Positions 19,039-28,705 are shown, counted from the stretch's first letter. The stretch is DNA of 40,491 bases from Rickettsiales bacterium (GCA_025210695.1 JAOARE010000019.1:1-40491), one strand, 5' to 3'. Made by a program: numbers and translations. Notes: a model not told the origin generated them from the sequence alone.

Positions 19039-21517
19039 TATTAAACTCACATTCAATCATAAACATTTCTTTTTCAGTAGAGATCATATCATTTGTTTTG
19101 TTATTTGAAATATTTTGGGCTTTTGTTACATTCATCAAATCATCGGATATCAAAGCAATATCTAGATCAGATTTTAGATTTATTATATGAAGGTTCTTTA
19201 TAGGAGAGCTGACAGAAAGTTGATTCGCTGCCTTTATTTTACGTACGGTGTCTAAAATATCAAGAAGACCATCTCCTAATTCTTCAGATTCTTTGTTTTG
19301 TTGAAACTCTTCTTGTTTAGGCCAGCTTCCCCTTTGGGTAACCAGAGTTTCACCCGCATATAGATAAGAATAAATTTCTTCTGTTACATGTGGTAAATAA
19401 GGAGCAAATAATTTGAGTAGATTTTTCATGCAGTGATGCATGGTGATTAATGCACTGGTTTGTCCCTTACTATCCAAAGCTTTCTCGTCATATGCTCTAG
19501 TTTTCACAATTTCTATGTAATTATCACAATAAATATTCCAAAAGAAATCTTCTATTGCAGCCCTAGCATTACAATATTCAAATTTATTAAATTCATCAGT
19601 AGCCTTTTCAATAGTTTTTTTTAGTTTTGTTATTAACCAAAGGTCTACAGGTTTAAATATGAGATTCTTATCATTGGGGTCGCTTTTTAGATTTTTTAGC
19701 TGCAATTCAGTAAATCTAGCTGCATTCCAGAGTTTATTAATTAGTTTATGGCCAATTTTAAATATTTCTTCTGAATATGATATATCAGCTCCTAATTTAG
19801 AATTAGACGCCCAATAACGAACGATGTCAGCTCCTTTTTCTTTTATCAAATCTACAGGTGTTATGACATTTCCTTTGGATTTAGACATTTTAGTTTTATC
19901 TGCAGCTAAGCACCATCCACTTATCATTAAATTTTTCCAAGGAATAATTTGTTCATGAAGGTAGGATTTTACAATGGTATAAAAAGCCCATACGCGAATT
20001 AGTTCATGAGCCTGTGGGCGTAAATCAGCGGGGAATAATTTTTGATGACGGTCATAATCAATAGAATATTTTTTAGTTATAGCTCCACTGTTTAATTGAG
20101 GAGAAATAGAGCTTGTTGCCCAGGTGTCCATAACATCAAAATCTGGCTCAACTTCATCTTTTGCATATCCACGAGGAAGATCTATTAATGGGTTAACGGG
20201 CAAATCTTCTGGGTGAGCAAAAAGTATTTTTCCTTCTTCTCCCTTACGTTTAGAATACCATACAGGGAATGGAACACCAAAAAAACGTTGGCGGCTAATA
20301 CACCAATCCCATTTTAGTCCTTCAATCCAATGATCTAATCTTACTTTCATATAAGACGGATTCCAATTGCATTTAGCAACTTGGTCTAATAATTCTTGTT
20401 TTATATCTAGTAGTTTAATAAACCATTGAGAGGTTACTAAAATTTCTAAAGGAGCTCCAGATCTTTCAGCGCATTTAACAGCATGAGTAATAGGAACTTG
20501 TTTAATCACAGACTCTCCCAGAAATTCTAAAATTTTCTCCCGTGCAGCTTTACTTTTTAAGTTTTGTAATTGCTCATTATAATCTTGTGATATTATCCAA
20601 TCTGCATTAGTAAAGTCTAACTTTCCATATTTGTTAAGTATAATTCTAAGAGGTAAATCATAATTGCGCCACCAATCAATATCAGTTGTATCTCCGAAAG
20701 TACAACACATTACAAGTCCTGTGCCTTTCTCAATGTCCACCTTATCATCAGGTAGAATTGGAACGGTTACAGAAAATAATGGAGTAACAGCTTTTTTATT
20801 AGCCAAGTGTTGGTAGCGCGAATCTTCAGGGTGATAAAATATTGCCACACAAGATGGTAATAATTCAGGTCTAGTGGTGCTTATCACCAATTCTTCATCA
20901 TCTTCTGACTTAAAAATTATTTCATTCATGATGCTTGGCATTTCAATATCAACAACTTCAGCTTGAGCTAAAGCCGTGGCATCTATTGGGTCCCATAGAG
21001 TTGGTTGCAGTTTACGATAGGCTCGGTCTTTATCTGCTAAGTCAAGAAATGACATTTGAGATAAGGCAGTGCTACGTTCGCTGATAGTTTGATATTCCTG
21101 TTCCCAGTCAACACTTAAGGCAACGGATTTGAATAATTTACGAAATTCTTCTTCAGCTTCGACGACTACTTCTTTACATGAATCAATGAATTCTTCTCTT
21201 GGCATGGAACTAGCGCGGACTTTCTTAACTTTCTCAACTAGCCTTTCAGTAGGTAATCCATTGTCATCGAATCCAATAGGGTAAAAAATAGTTTTACCTG
21301 ACATTCTTTGAAAACGTGCTACAAAATCTGCTTGAGTATAGCTGAAGATGTGTCCCATATGAAGGAGGCCAGAAACAGTTGGTGGAGGGGTGTCAACAAC
21401 AAAAGTTTGCTCACGAGGAAGGTTTTCTTCCCATTTATATGTGCCCTTATCTAACCAGATTTTCTGCCATTTATGTTCAATATTTTTGTGATTATACTTC
21501 GTTGGTAACTGATTCAT
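19025..21517 (-). CDS. valS: Valyl-tRNA synthetase, Rickettsia/archaeal type
   Basis: Class I aminoacyl-tRNA synthetase charging tRNA-Val. Visible signatures: DTPPPTVSGLLHMGH (HIGH-type motif), GFDDNGLPTERLVEK, STTRPELLPSCVA and GTGLVMCCTFGDTTD in the editing domain, DWCISRQRFFGVPFPVWYS, DVMDTWATSS, and KMSKSKGN. The phrase set and compact length (830 residues from the chosen start) match the archaeal-type ValRS of Rickettsia rather than the longer form of most bacteria. I choose ATG 21517 (MNQLPTKYNHKNIEHKWQ), where family alignment normally begins; an upstream in-frame ATG at 21562 would add 15 residues with no resemblance. It diverges from recG. Confidence 0.93.
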   Translation of the reverse strand: MNQLPTKYNHKNIEHKWQKIWLDKGTYKWEENLPREQTFVVDTPPPTVSGLLHMGHIFSYTQADFVARFQRMSGKTIFYPIGFDDNGLPTERLVEKVKKVRASSMPREEFIDSCKEVVVEAEEEFRKLFKSVALSVDWEQEYQTISERSTALSQMSFLDLADKDRAYRKLQPTLWDPIDATALAQAEVVDIEMPSIMNEIIFKSEDDEELVISTTRPELLPSCVAIFYHPEDSRYQHLANKKAVTPLFSVTVPILPDDKVDIEKGTGLVMCCTFGDTTDIDWWRNYDLPLRIILNKYGKLDFTNADWIISQDYNEQLQNLKSKAAREKILEFLGESVIKQVPITHAVKCAERSGAPLEILVTSQWFIKLLDIKQELLDQVAKCNWNPSYMKVRLDHWIEGLKWDWCISRQRFFGVPFPVWYSKRKGEEGKILFAHPEDLPVNPLIDLPRGYAKDEVEPDFDVMDTWATSSISPQLNSGAITKKYSIDYDRHQKLFPADLRPQAHELIRVWAFYTIVKSYLHEQIIPWKNLMISGWCLAADKTKMSKSKGNVITPVDLIKEKGADIVRYWASNSKLGADISYSEEIFKIGHKLINKLWNAARFTELQLKNLKSDPNDKNLIFKPVDLWLITKLKKTIEKATDEFNKFEYCNARAAIEDFFWNIYCDNYIEIVKTRAYDEKALDSKGQTSALITMHHCMKNLLKLFAPYLPHVTEEIYSYLYAGETLVTQRGSWPKQEEFQQNKESEELGDGLLDILDTVRKIKAANQLSVSSPIKNLHIINLKSDLDIALISDDLMNVTKAQNISNNKTNDMISTEKEMFMIECEFNNEKN

Positions 21518-21730
21518 ATTTTTTGAGAGACTCTGTAAATATTTTGGACAATAATACATCATTAAGAGAAAATTGCAAGGATATAGAATATCTAAGCTAA
21601 GATAGACTCAAGATTTTTTGAGTGTGTTTAGGTTTTAAATACTGCTTGTATTTTGAGTTCTGGATGGTTCTTTAGGTTCTTTTGTGATATTATGCTTTAT
21701 ATGATTTTATAGTTATGTTAGGGCAATTTT

Positions 21731-23812
21731 ATGAGAAATAACTTGAGTGCAATTCCGGGTCTTGGAGCTAAGGCTGAAGAATCACTTAAGCGTCTTAATA
21801 TAACTTGTTTTGCTGATTTGTTTTGGCATTTTCCTAACAATGTTATCCATAAATCTTTATATCCTCCTTTACATTCCATTAATGGAGGGGATTTAGTGAT
21901 TCTGCGTTTAAAAATTATTGATATAGATCAGCCAAATAATCCTAATTTTTCTAGGAGAAAGCCATTTAAAATATATTGTGGAAATGATACCGGTAGAATT
22001 CAATTATTGTATTTTAACTATAATCCTCAATATTTATTGAAATGGGCGAAAGTTGATAGTGAAATTATAGCTATTGGGAAAATAGAACTTTTTAATGGTT
22101 TTAAGCAGCTTGCTCACCCTGAGGTTCTTAATCCTAATAAGCCACATGCTCCTATTATTAAAGATGAAGTTATTTATCCTTTAACTTATGGAATAGTTAA
22201 TAAACAAATTCAAAAATATATTAGTTTTGCTTTAGATAACTTGCAAGAAGATGAAGAATGGATTAGTGCTTCTGTTATAAAAAAATTTAGATGGGATGGA
22301 TTTAAAGAGTCATTATATAAAATTCATCATCCAAAAGATATTTCTAGTGTAAATCCTTATGCTCCTGAAAAGCAAAGAATAGCCTATGATGAATTACTGG
22401 CTACTCAGCTTATGGTTAATTTGCTTAGGCAGTATAAAAATAAACAAATGGGGAGGTCAATTGTAGCCAAAGGGGATTTATTAAAGAGCTTTTTATGTGA
22501 CTTGCCTTTTGAGTTAACTCATGGTCAACATCATGCTATTGCTGAAATTATTTCTGATCAAGAGTCCTGTAATAAAATGTCTAGGCTTTTGCAAGGAGAT
22601 GTGGGTAGTGGCAAAACAGTAGTAGCTTTGGCAGCAATATTAAATGTTGTAGAGTCCAAGGGGCAGCAGGCTGTATTGATGGCTCCTACAGATGTATTGG
22701 CGAATCAGCATTTTCAAACATTAGAAAAGTTTTTTACAAAACTGCCAATTAAATATGCTTTGTTGACAGGAAAGACAAAAGCAAAAGATCGTAAAATAAT
22801 AATGGATGAATTATCTAGAGGAGAATTGCAGATTCTAGTTGGAACTCATGCGGTATTTCAAGACAAAGTTCTGTTTTATGATCTAGCTTTGGTAGTGATT
22901 GATGAGCAGCATCGTTTTGGTGTTGAACAAAGACTCTCATTAGTTAATAAAGGAAATAAGGCTGATTTATTGATTATGTCAGCTACTCCCATTCCACGTA
23001 GTTTAAGTTTAGCTCTTTATGGAGATATGGATATTACTAAAATATCTGAGAAGCCTAAATCTAGAGTCCCTATAAAAACTTCTATTTTACCTAAGTCAAA
23101 ATTAAATGACATTATCCAGTCTTTAGATAATATTTTAAAATCTCAAGGTAAAATTTATTGGGTTTGTCCATTAATTTCTGAGTCAGAAGACAAGCCTATT
23201 GATATAGATTTAGAAAAAACTGCTGCTGAAGCTAGGGTGAATGAATTGTCTAAATGTTATCCTGGAATAGTTGGTTTAGTTCATGGACAGTTAGATAGTA
23301 AAATTAAACAGGAAAACTTAAATAAATTCATTGAAGGAGATTATCGTATTTTAGTTGCTACCACGGTAATTGAGGTGGGAGTGGATGTTCCTGATGCTAC
23401 GGTAATTATTATTGAGAACGCTGAAAGTTTTGGTTTGTCTCAACTTCATCAGTTGAGGGGAAGAGTAGGTAGGGGGAATAAATCATCTCATTGTATTTTA
23501 TTATATCAACCACCAATTAGTAATATTTCTTGGCAGAGACTAAAAATTTTACGTGAAACAGATGATGGTTTTGTATTGGCTGAAGAAGATCTAAAACTTA
23601 GAGGAGGGGGGGATATAATAGGAACTAAACAAAGTGGATTACCTAATTTTAAAACTGTAGATTTTATAGCTCATCACCAATTGATTGCCGATGCAAATTT
23701 TCAGGCTAAAGAAATTATAAAAGAAGATCCTATGTTGGCCATGTCAAAGAATCGTAAATATCAACGATTACTTTCTTTATTTGGTTTCGAGCACCAAAAT
23801 ACTGATTGGTAA
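21731..23812 (+). CDS. recG: ATP-dependent DNA helicase RecG
   Basis: A 693-residue superfamily 2 helicase that remodels stalled replication forks and branched DNA. The N-terminal wedge region starts with AIPGLGAKAEESLKRL and has the OB-fold core (about 50-130). Walker A is GDVGSGKT (289-296), the Walker B/DExx box is VVIDEQHRFGVEQR (about 390), motif III is MSATPIPRSL, and the C-terminal helicase motifs include TTVIEVGVDVPDAT and QLRGRVGRG. The terminal TRG-like region FVLAEEDLKLRGGGDIIGTKQSG is intact. It diverges from valS across a 213-bp gap. Length and motifs are complete. Confidence 0.95.
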   Translation: MRNNLSAIPGLGAKAEESLKRLNITCFADLFWHFPNNVIHKSLYPPLHSINGGDLVILRLKIIDIDQPNNPNFSRRKPFKIYCGNDTGRIQLLYFNYNPQYLLKWAKVDSEIIAIGKIELFNGFKQLAHPEVLNPNKPHAPIIKDEVIYPLTYGIVNKQIQKYISFALDNLQEDEEWISASVIKKFRWDGFKESLYKIHHPKDISSVNPYAPEKQRIAYDELLATQLMVNLLRQYKNKQMGRSIVAKGDLLKSFLCDLPFELTHGQHHAIAEIISDQESCNKMSRLLQGDVGSGKTVVALAAILNVVESKGQQAVLMAPTDVLANQHFQTLEKFFTKLPIKYALLTGKTKAKDRKIIMDELSRGELQILVGTHAVFQDKVLFYDLALVVIDEQHRFGVEQRLSLVNKGNKADLLIMSATPIPRSLSLALYGDMDITKISEKPKSRVPIKTSILPKSKLNDIIQSLDNILKSQGKIYWVCPLISESEDKPIDIDLEKTAAEARVNELSKCYPGIVGLVHGQLDSKIKQENLNKFIEGDYRILVATTVIEVGVDVPDATVIIIENAESFGLSQLHQLRGRVGRGNKSSHCILLYQPPISNISWQRLKILRETDDGFVLAEEDLKLRGGGDIIGTKQSGLPNFKTVDFIAHHQLIADANFQAKEIIKEDPMLAMSKNRKYQRLLSLFGFEHQNTDW

Positions 23813-24159
23813 GTATTAAGGTGAAGATCCAAAACACCAACTCCCATGATCCGGTAACACTTATTCATCAGGTTTTGTGGTATTTTTGAGGTCACTGCAA
23901 GGAGTATTTTGAATGCTAAAGCTACTTTAGCACTCTGTAATGACAAAGGAAATAAACAGTTATTATTTTATGTATGTTCTATCAATGTTCATTGATAAAA
24001 TGAGGTTGTAACCGCCTTGAAGTGTAATGTTGAGGGGTGTTTATCTAATATTGAAATATTACAATATTCTTTCCATCCAGCCTAAATGAAACATTGACAA
24101 ACTTGTGATTTTTGCTTAAGTTTAATCTTAAATGTTAATTCTTAACTTGGAAAATTGTT
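23813..24159. other. Intergenic region with a palindromic repeat and TTAA-rich promoter area
   Basis: 347 bp without a convincing gene. It contains the palindrome at 23891-23944 and a perfect short inverted repeat ATCAATG-TT-CATTGAT near 23980-23995. Just before the TrcR-like gene there are five TTAA tetramers within 30 bp (24116-24145). Confidence 0.6.
23891..23944. repeat. Palindromic interspersed-repeat-like element
   Basis: A 54-bp imperfect palindrome. The inner stem TGCTAAAG (23914-23921) and CTTTAGCA (23925-23932) is perfect with a 3-base loop. The outer arms GTCACTGCAAGGAG and CTCTGTAATGAC pair imperfectly. The outer arm resembles the GTCATTGCGAGGAG repeat family that is scattered through many rickettsial and other genomes. 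The flank at 23830-23890 may be part of the same unit. Confidence 0.6.
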
Positions 24160-24720
24160 ATGACTAAGCCATTAATGCCTAAAGCTACAGCTGTGTGGTT
24201 AATTGAAAACACTACTTTAACTTTTGATCAAATTGCTGAATTCTGTGAGATGCACCCATTAGAAGTGAAAGGCATAGCTGATGATGAAGTTGCTGTTGGT
24301 ATTATTGGAGAAAATCCAATTTCTAATGAGCAGTTATCTAAAGAAGAGATAAAGCGTTGCGAAAAAGATCCTAAGGCTAAGTTACAACTTTCTGGTCAAG
24401 CGCAGAAACACATAAAAATTATGAATAAAAAGCGTAAAACTGCGCATTATACTCCAATAGCTAAAAGACAAGATAAGCCGGATGCAATTTCTTGGTTTGT
24501 TCGTTATTATCCACATGTTCCTGATCAATTGATTGTAAGGCTGATTGGAACAACTAAAACCACTATTGCTGCGGTTAAAGCGCGCACTCACTGGAACACT
24601 AATAATATTAAACCTCGTGATCCAGTATTGTTAGGTCTTTGTTCTCAGACAGATTTAGATAAAGCGCTAGAAAAGGCTAAGATGTATGCTGAGCCTGTTT
24701 CGGATGCAGAAGATTCTTAA
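24160..24720 (+). CDS. DUF1013 / TrcR-like cell-cycle transcriptional regulator
   Basis: The 186 residues match DUF1013, an alphaproteobacterial family whose Caulobacter member TrcR is tied to cell-cycle transcription. Diagnostic stretches are MPKATAVWLIENTTLTFDQI, FCEMHPLEVKGIAD, NPISNEQLSKEEIKRCEKDP, KRQDKPDAISWFVRYYPHVP, and VKARTHWNTNNIKPRDPVLLGLC. The N-terminal part looks like a sigma-70 region 4 or helix-turn-helix fold. Coding is complete; a TTGGAAAA ribosome binding site lies just upstream. The DUF6314 gene overlaps its 3' end. Confidence 0.88.
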   Translation: MTKPLMPKATAVWLIENTTLTFDQIAEFCEMHPLEVKGIADDEVAVGIIGENPISNEQLSKEEIKRCEKDPKAKLQLSGQAQKHIKIMNKKRKTAHYTPIAKRQDKPDAISWFVRYYPHVPDQLIVRLIGTTKTTIAAVKARTHWNTNNIKPRDPVLLGLCSQTDLDKALEKAKMYAEPVSDAEDS

Positions 24721-25120
24721 TCAATTACTGCAAGGACAATATTCATTTAAGAGAAAAATTTTATTCCCAGAAATTTATTTCGAGGGTGTAGCAAATTTTT
24801 CGATTGGGAAGAAGGATCAAAGAGTTTACACAGAGAAAGGTCGTTATAATAAAACCGTGCTTTTTCAACAAAAGCTTATTTTTAGGTTTTGCTCTTCAAA
24901 TCTACGTATATACAAAAGTGACTATAGCCTATTGCATCAATTTTTTATCGATGAAAGTTTGGTAACTCCAGTAAATATTTGCCATACACATCATTGCGTT
25001 AGGGATCAATATTTTCTAAACATGACCATTTATTCAGAGGACAGCTTTTCAACTTCTTATAGAATAAATGGCCCTTTTAAAAATTATACCATCCATACAG
25101 ATTTTAGTAGGGTGGTTTGA
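24704..25120 (+). CDS. DUF6314 family protein (138 aa)
   Basis: The C-terminal half matches the DUF6314 pattern of alphaproteobacteria: H-x-C-x-x-D-x-Y (HHCVRDQYFLNMTIY), then a serine/tyrosine stretch and YRINGPFKNYTIHTDFSRV, equivalent to the WRVxGPxKDY motif. The N-terminal half has FEGVANFSIGKKDQRVYTEKG. Function is unknown; the small barrel-like composition suggests a lipocalin-like fold, which is inference. I start it at ATG 24704 (MQKILNQLL), overlapping the TrcR-like gene by 17 bp, so translation is probably coupled. An in-frame ATG at 24686 is a less likely start. Confidence 0.7.
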   Translation: MQKILNQLLQGQYSFKRKILFPEIYFEGVANFSIGKKDQRVYTEKGRYNKTVLFQQKLIFRFCSSNLRIYKSDYSLLHQFFIDESLVTPVNICHTHHCVRDQYFLNMTIYSEDSFSTSYRINGPFKNYTIHTDFSRVV

Positions 25121-25348
25121 ATTTTGGCTTTAATAAAGTTTGATATTTAATTTTCTATTCGAGGTTTGATGTTGTCTTCTCAACAAAGTTCTATTTTATT
25201 GGGTTGAATATTTTTAAAGTTGATGGAAGATTGTACTGGTTCAAATAATACAAATCTTATAAATAATAGGACATATAGCTAGGTGCATGGTCCCATTGTG
25301 TGATGGTTTAAATAATAGTAAATTATCATCTATGACCCAGGAGGTATT

Positions 25349-25612
25349 ATGGGACAAATATTACACAGCTTCGCCACAACGAAAGAGGCAGTGCGTAGAG
25401 CAATACAAAATAGTCAAGAGAGCTTAAATGACCTGGCTAAAAGTTATCCTCTTAATCCTAAAATTGTAGCTAAATGGCAAAAGCGAAATTATATTCATGA
25501 TACCGTCATGGGACCTAAGGAGATTCATTCAACTGTATTAACTGCTGAAGAAGAAGCTGTAATTGTGGCTTTTCGCAAAACTACTCTGCTTCCTTTAGAT
25601 GATTGCCTTTAC
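25349..25612 (+). pseudogene. IS481-family transposase, N-terminal fragment
   Basis: The first 88 residues (MGQILHSFATTKEAVRRAIQ, LAKSYPLNPKIVAKWQKR, STVLTAEEEAVIVAFRKTTL, LPLDDCLY) match the helix-turn-helix start of IS481-type transposases. Homology stops abruptly after LPLDDCLY at about 25612; the frame then runs through unrelated sequence to 25756. The catalytic DDE region is entirely missing, so the element is dead. An AGGAGG-like ribosome binding site (CAGGAGGT) is still present upstream. No matching terminal inverted repeats were found. Confidence 0.75.
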
Positions 25613-25918
25613 TATCCTATAGTATGGATTACTAAGTCTGATTATAAAGAGGAAATACTATACCTTAGTGGATTGAATATTTCCATTGTTTTAGAGTTAG
25701 TTCCATATGTCTCTAACTCAACCAATCTTACTATTAATTCTTTAGATAATTCATGATCAGTTTTTTCATAAAAAATGTCTTCATTCTCTATGACAAAATC
25801 ACCTACGCCAAATATAGGAAAAAACAAAGGATCAAAAGGAAGAGGGAAATAACTAATATTGACATCTAACAAAATTAAAGCGATTATTAATTGAAGCAAT
25901 CATATAAAAGGTAACTTT

Positions 25919-26542
25919 ATGGGTTTTTCCTCTCTTTTGTTTTTTGAAGGTTTTAGTCTTTGTTTCAGCTTGATCGTTTCAGTTGGAATGCAAAACACCT
26001 TTGTTTTAAAGCAGGGGATACTCAAAAATTATAATCTCCTCATTGCATCAATGTGTTCTGTTGGTTACACAATTCTAATTGTAGCTGGAATATACGGCTT
26101 TGGAATGATGATAGATGATAATGCACCACTTATGGCCTTATTTCATTGGGGAGGAATTGTTCTTTTAATGGGTTACGGAACAATGTCTTTCTATTCAGCT
26201 TTTAAAAAAAACAAAACTAAACTAAACACTGAAACTAAACTTCTAGACTTAAAAAATGTAATCCTTATCACTCTAGCTGTAACTTTCTTAAACCCTAACA
26301 CTTATCTTGAAGCATTCATTTTAATTGGTAGTGTTAGTGCAAGCTTTTCAGATACAGATAAATTACCTTTCGCCATAGGAGCCGTAGGAGCTGCATTCAT
26401 TTGGTTTTTTCTTCTTAGTTTTGGATCGCGCTTCTTAAAACCACTTTTTAAGAAACCACTCTCTTGGAAAATTCTTGACTTTTTCATAGGCTGTCTAATG
26501 TTTACAATAGCCATATCTTTTATAAATAAAAATATCTCATAA
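25919..26542 (+). CDS. LysE/ArgO-family amino acid exporter, copy 1
   Basis: The 207-residue inner membrane protein has about six hydrophobic segments. It has the LysE-family N-terminal block GFSLCFSLIVSVGMQNTFVLKQGI and the mid-protein phrase VTFLNPNTYLEAFILIGSVS, which corresponds to the NP motif of ArgO/LysE exporters of basic amino acids. Which amino acid is moved cannot be told. Its neighbour 72 bp downstream is a close paralog. The region upstream (25613-25918) is unassigned sequence next to a transposase stub. Confidence 0.85.
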   Translation: MGFSSLLFFEGFSLCFSLIVSVGMQNTFVLKQGILKNYNLLIASMCSVGYTILIVAGIYGFGMMIDDNAPLMALFHWGGIVLLMGYGTMSFYSAFKKNKTKLNTETKLLDLKNVILITLAVTFLNPNTYLEAFILIGSVSASFSDTDKLPFAIGAVGAAFIWFFLLSFGSRFLKPLFKKPLSWKILDFFIGCLMFTIAISFINKNIS

Positions 26543-26614
26543 ATTTACACTAGTATTGACTTCCTATAAAAATAGATTAAAGATTAATAATTATCTTTAT
26601 AATATATAAATTTT

Positions 26615-27226
26615 ATGACCTTCTCCTATACCTTGTTTTTTCAAGGATTCAGCCTTTTACTGAGCTTAATTATTGCCATTGGCATACAGAATAGTTTTGT
26701 TTTAAAACAAGGAATTCTAAGAAGCCATAATCTTATAATCGCAATAATTTGTTCTTTTGGTGATACATTATTAATTATTGCAGGAATTTACGGATTCGGA
26801 GAACTTATAGCCACTAATGAATCTCTGCTAAAATTCTTCCACTGGGGAGGAGTATTGTTTTTACTTGGATATAGCCTAACTTCTTTCTACTCAGCATTCA
26901 AAAGTAATAGATTAGATCTTAATACCCAGCCCAGAATTTTAGATTTAAAAGAAGTAATTATTAAAGCTTTGGTTGTAACTTTTTTTAATCCCAATGCTTA
27001 TTTGGACACTTGCGTTTTAATAGGCAGTGTTACCGCTAATTTCTCAAGCGACCATAAACTATCTTTTACCCTAGGAACCATTACCGCTTCATGTTTTTGG
27101 TTTTTTGCACTTAGCTTTGCTGCACCATTTTTAAAACCATTATTTGAAAAACCAATCTCTTGGAAGATTTTAGATTTCATGATAGGATGCCTAATGTTCA
27201 CAATCGCCATATCTCTCATAAAATGA
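26615..27226 (+). CDS. LysE/ArgO-family amino acid exporter, copy 2
   Basis: Tandem paralog of the preceding gene (203 residues) with the same blocks: FFQGFSLLLSLIIAIGIQNS, FVLKQGILRSHNLI, VTFFNPNAYLDTCVLIGSVT, and the closing KPISWKILDFMIGCLMFTIA, almost identical to copy 1. About six hydrophobic segments. Its stop codon overlaps the lnt start in an ATGA arrangement (27223-27226), so it is probably the first gene of the lnt-hydrolase operon. The pair may work as separate exporters with different specificity, or as halves of a dimer; this is inference. Confidence 0.85.
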   Translation: MTFSYTLFFQGFSLLLSLIIAIGIQNSFVLKQGILRSHNLIIAIICSFGDTLLIIAGIYGFGELIATNESLLKFFHWGGVLFLLGYSLTSFYSAFKSNRLDLNTQPRILDLKEVIIKALVVTFFNPNAYLDTCVLIGSVTANFSSDHKLSFTLGTITASCFWFFALSFAAPFLKPLFEKPISWKILDFMIGCLMFTIAISLIK

Positions 27227-28704
27227 AAAAATTATATTTAATTGCATTCATTTTAGGATTAATTTGTTCCTTCGGTCAACCACCATTTAACTATGCTATT
27301 GCTTCTCTATGTTCACTTTCTCTATTTTTTTATTTACTTAATACAATAAAAAATACCAAGCAAATTATTTGGTTTTCATTTTTATTTGGATATGGATATT
27401 ATATTTACAGCTATCATTGGCCAAGTGAATCCGTATTAACTTATGGCGACCAGCTGCTATGGCTATATCCCTTAGGAATAATTTTTATCCCAGCATTCTT
27501 TGCCCTCTACTTTATTTTGCTAGGATATTTAATTACAAAATTTGCAAAAAATAACGTCTTCTTAATAGCACTAATTTGGCTAGCAGTAGAATTCATCCGC
27601 AGTTATGTTTATATTGAATCTCCATGGATATTAATTGGTTATATTTGGTCTAACTCAAATATCATTAGCCAAAGCGCATCTTTATTTTCTATCTGGGGAT
27701 TAAGTTTTTTAAGCCTGATTTGGGCAGGGGCAATATATTCTGCAGTTAATATTTATACAAAAAAAGATATATCCCAGTTATCTATTATATATGTAGCCCT
27801 AATTAGCTTTATAGCTTGCTATCTTTATGGTGAGTATCGTCTAAATAATCCTCCCAAACTTACCGAGCAAGATGCTAAAATTCGAATCATTCAAGCCAAT
27901 ATTGATCGAAACATCTACTCTAGAATGAGGAACCATCATTTTAATTTCATGAAACATATTAATGCCAGCAAAACTTCAAAGGATGAAAAGATTGATTATA
28001 TCATTTGGCCAGAAGGAGCACATGAATATTCTTTAAATACCCCTGGAATGCTTGATACATTAAGAATCGTTATACCTGAAGATTCTTTGCTCATTCTAAA
28101 TGCCACACGTAGAGAAGGAGAAAAACACTGGAATTCTTTATATGCTATTGACCATAATGGAGAGGTTTTTGATTATTACGATAAAATTCATTTAGTACCA
28201 CTAGGAGAATTTATTCCTTTCAGAACTATCTTGCCATTTATAAGTAAACTAACTTCTGGAGGAACTGATTATAGCACAGGAGATGGTGGTAAAATTATAA
28301 ATGCCCGCCATCCATTTATGCCAAGTGTATGTTATGAGGCTGCTTTCCCTGAAAGCAATCCAGGATTTTTCACATGGATTCTTAATATTACTAATGATGG
28401 GTGGTTTGGCACCAGCATAGGCCCCCACCAACATCTGGCAATAGCTAAGTTTAGAAGCATTGAACAAGGCGTCCCAATGGCTAGAGGATCACTCACCGGA
28501 ATTTCAGCAATCATAGATAGTTTTGGCAATATAACAAAAAGCCTCCCTCTTCTAACCACTGGAATATTAGATGCTCAATTGCCAGGCTATATTACAAAAT
28601 TCACCTTCTATAGATATTATGGATATTATAGTGTGATTCTGCTAATATTAAGTATTTTCTTCTTAGAGAAATGCATTAATTTTAAACGCAACCTGGATAT
28701 CTAA
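27223..28704 (+). CDS. lnt: Apolipoprotein N-acyltransferase
   Basis: Adds the third acyl chain to the N-terminal Cys of bacterial lipoproteins in the inner membrane. The 493 residues contain six or more N-terminal hydrophobic segments (1-200) and a C-terminal nitrilase-type domain. The catalytic triad is visible: E264 in IWPEGAHEY, K321 in YYDKIHLVPLGEFIPF, and C370 in MPSVCYEAAFPE; the essential downstream phrase ITNDGWFGTSIGPHQHL is intact. I start at ATG 27223, overlapping the exporter stop by 4 bp, because the first residues (MKKLYLIAFILGLICSFGQP) match the family; an in-frame ATG at 27160 lies inside the exporter gene. Its length is slightly shorter than the E. coli enzyme. Confidence 0.93.
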   Translation: MKKLYLIAFILGLICSFGQPPFNYAIASLCSLSLFFYLLNTIKNTKQIIWFSFLFGYGYYIYSYHWPSESVLTYGDQLLWLYPLGIIFIPAFFALYFILLGYLITKFAKNNVFLIALIWLAVEFIRSYVYIESPWILIGYIWSNSNIISQSASLFSIWGLSFLSLIWAGAIYSAVNIYTKKDISQLSIIYVALISFIACYLYGEYRLNNPPKLTEQDAKIRIIQANIDRNIYSRMRNHHFNFMKHINASKTSKDEKIDYIIWPEGAHEYSLNTPGMLDTLRIVIPEDSLLILNATRREGEKHWNSLYAIDHNGEVFDYYDKIHLVPLGEFIPFRTILPFISKLTSGGTDYSTGDGGKIINARHPFMPSVCYEAAFPESNPGFFTWILNITNDGWFGTSIGPHQHLAIAKFRSIEQGVPMARGSLTGISAIIDSFGNITKSLPLLTTGILDAQLPGYITKFTFYRYYGYYSVILLILSIFFLEKCINFKRNLDI

Positions 28705-28705
28705 T

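Noticed and set aside
25238-25246. GGTTCAAAT, a T-loop-like string
   Set aside because: No acceptor stem, anticodon arm or D-arm could be fitted around it, so it is not a tRNA.
25642-25899. Minus-strand open frame of 85 codons between the IS481 stub and the first LysE-like gene
   Set aside because: It needs a TTG start without a clear ribosome binding site and matches nothing I know. It may be a remnant, but I cannot support it as a gene.
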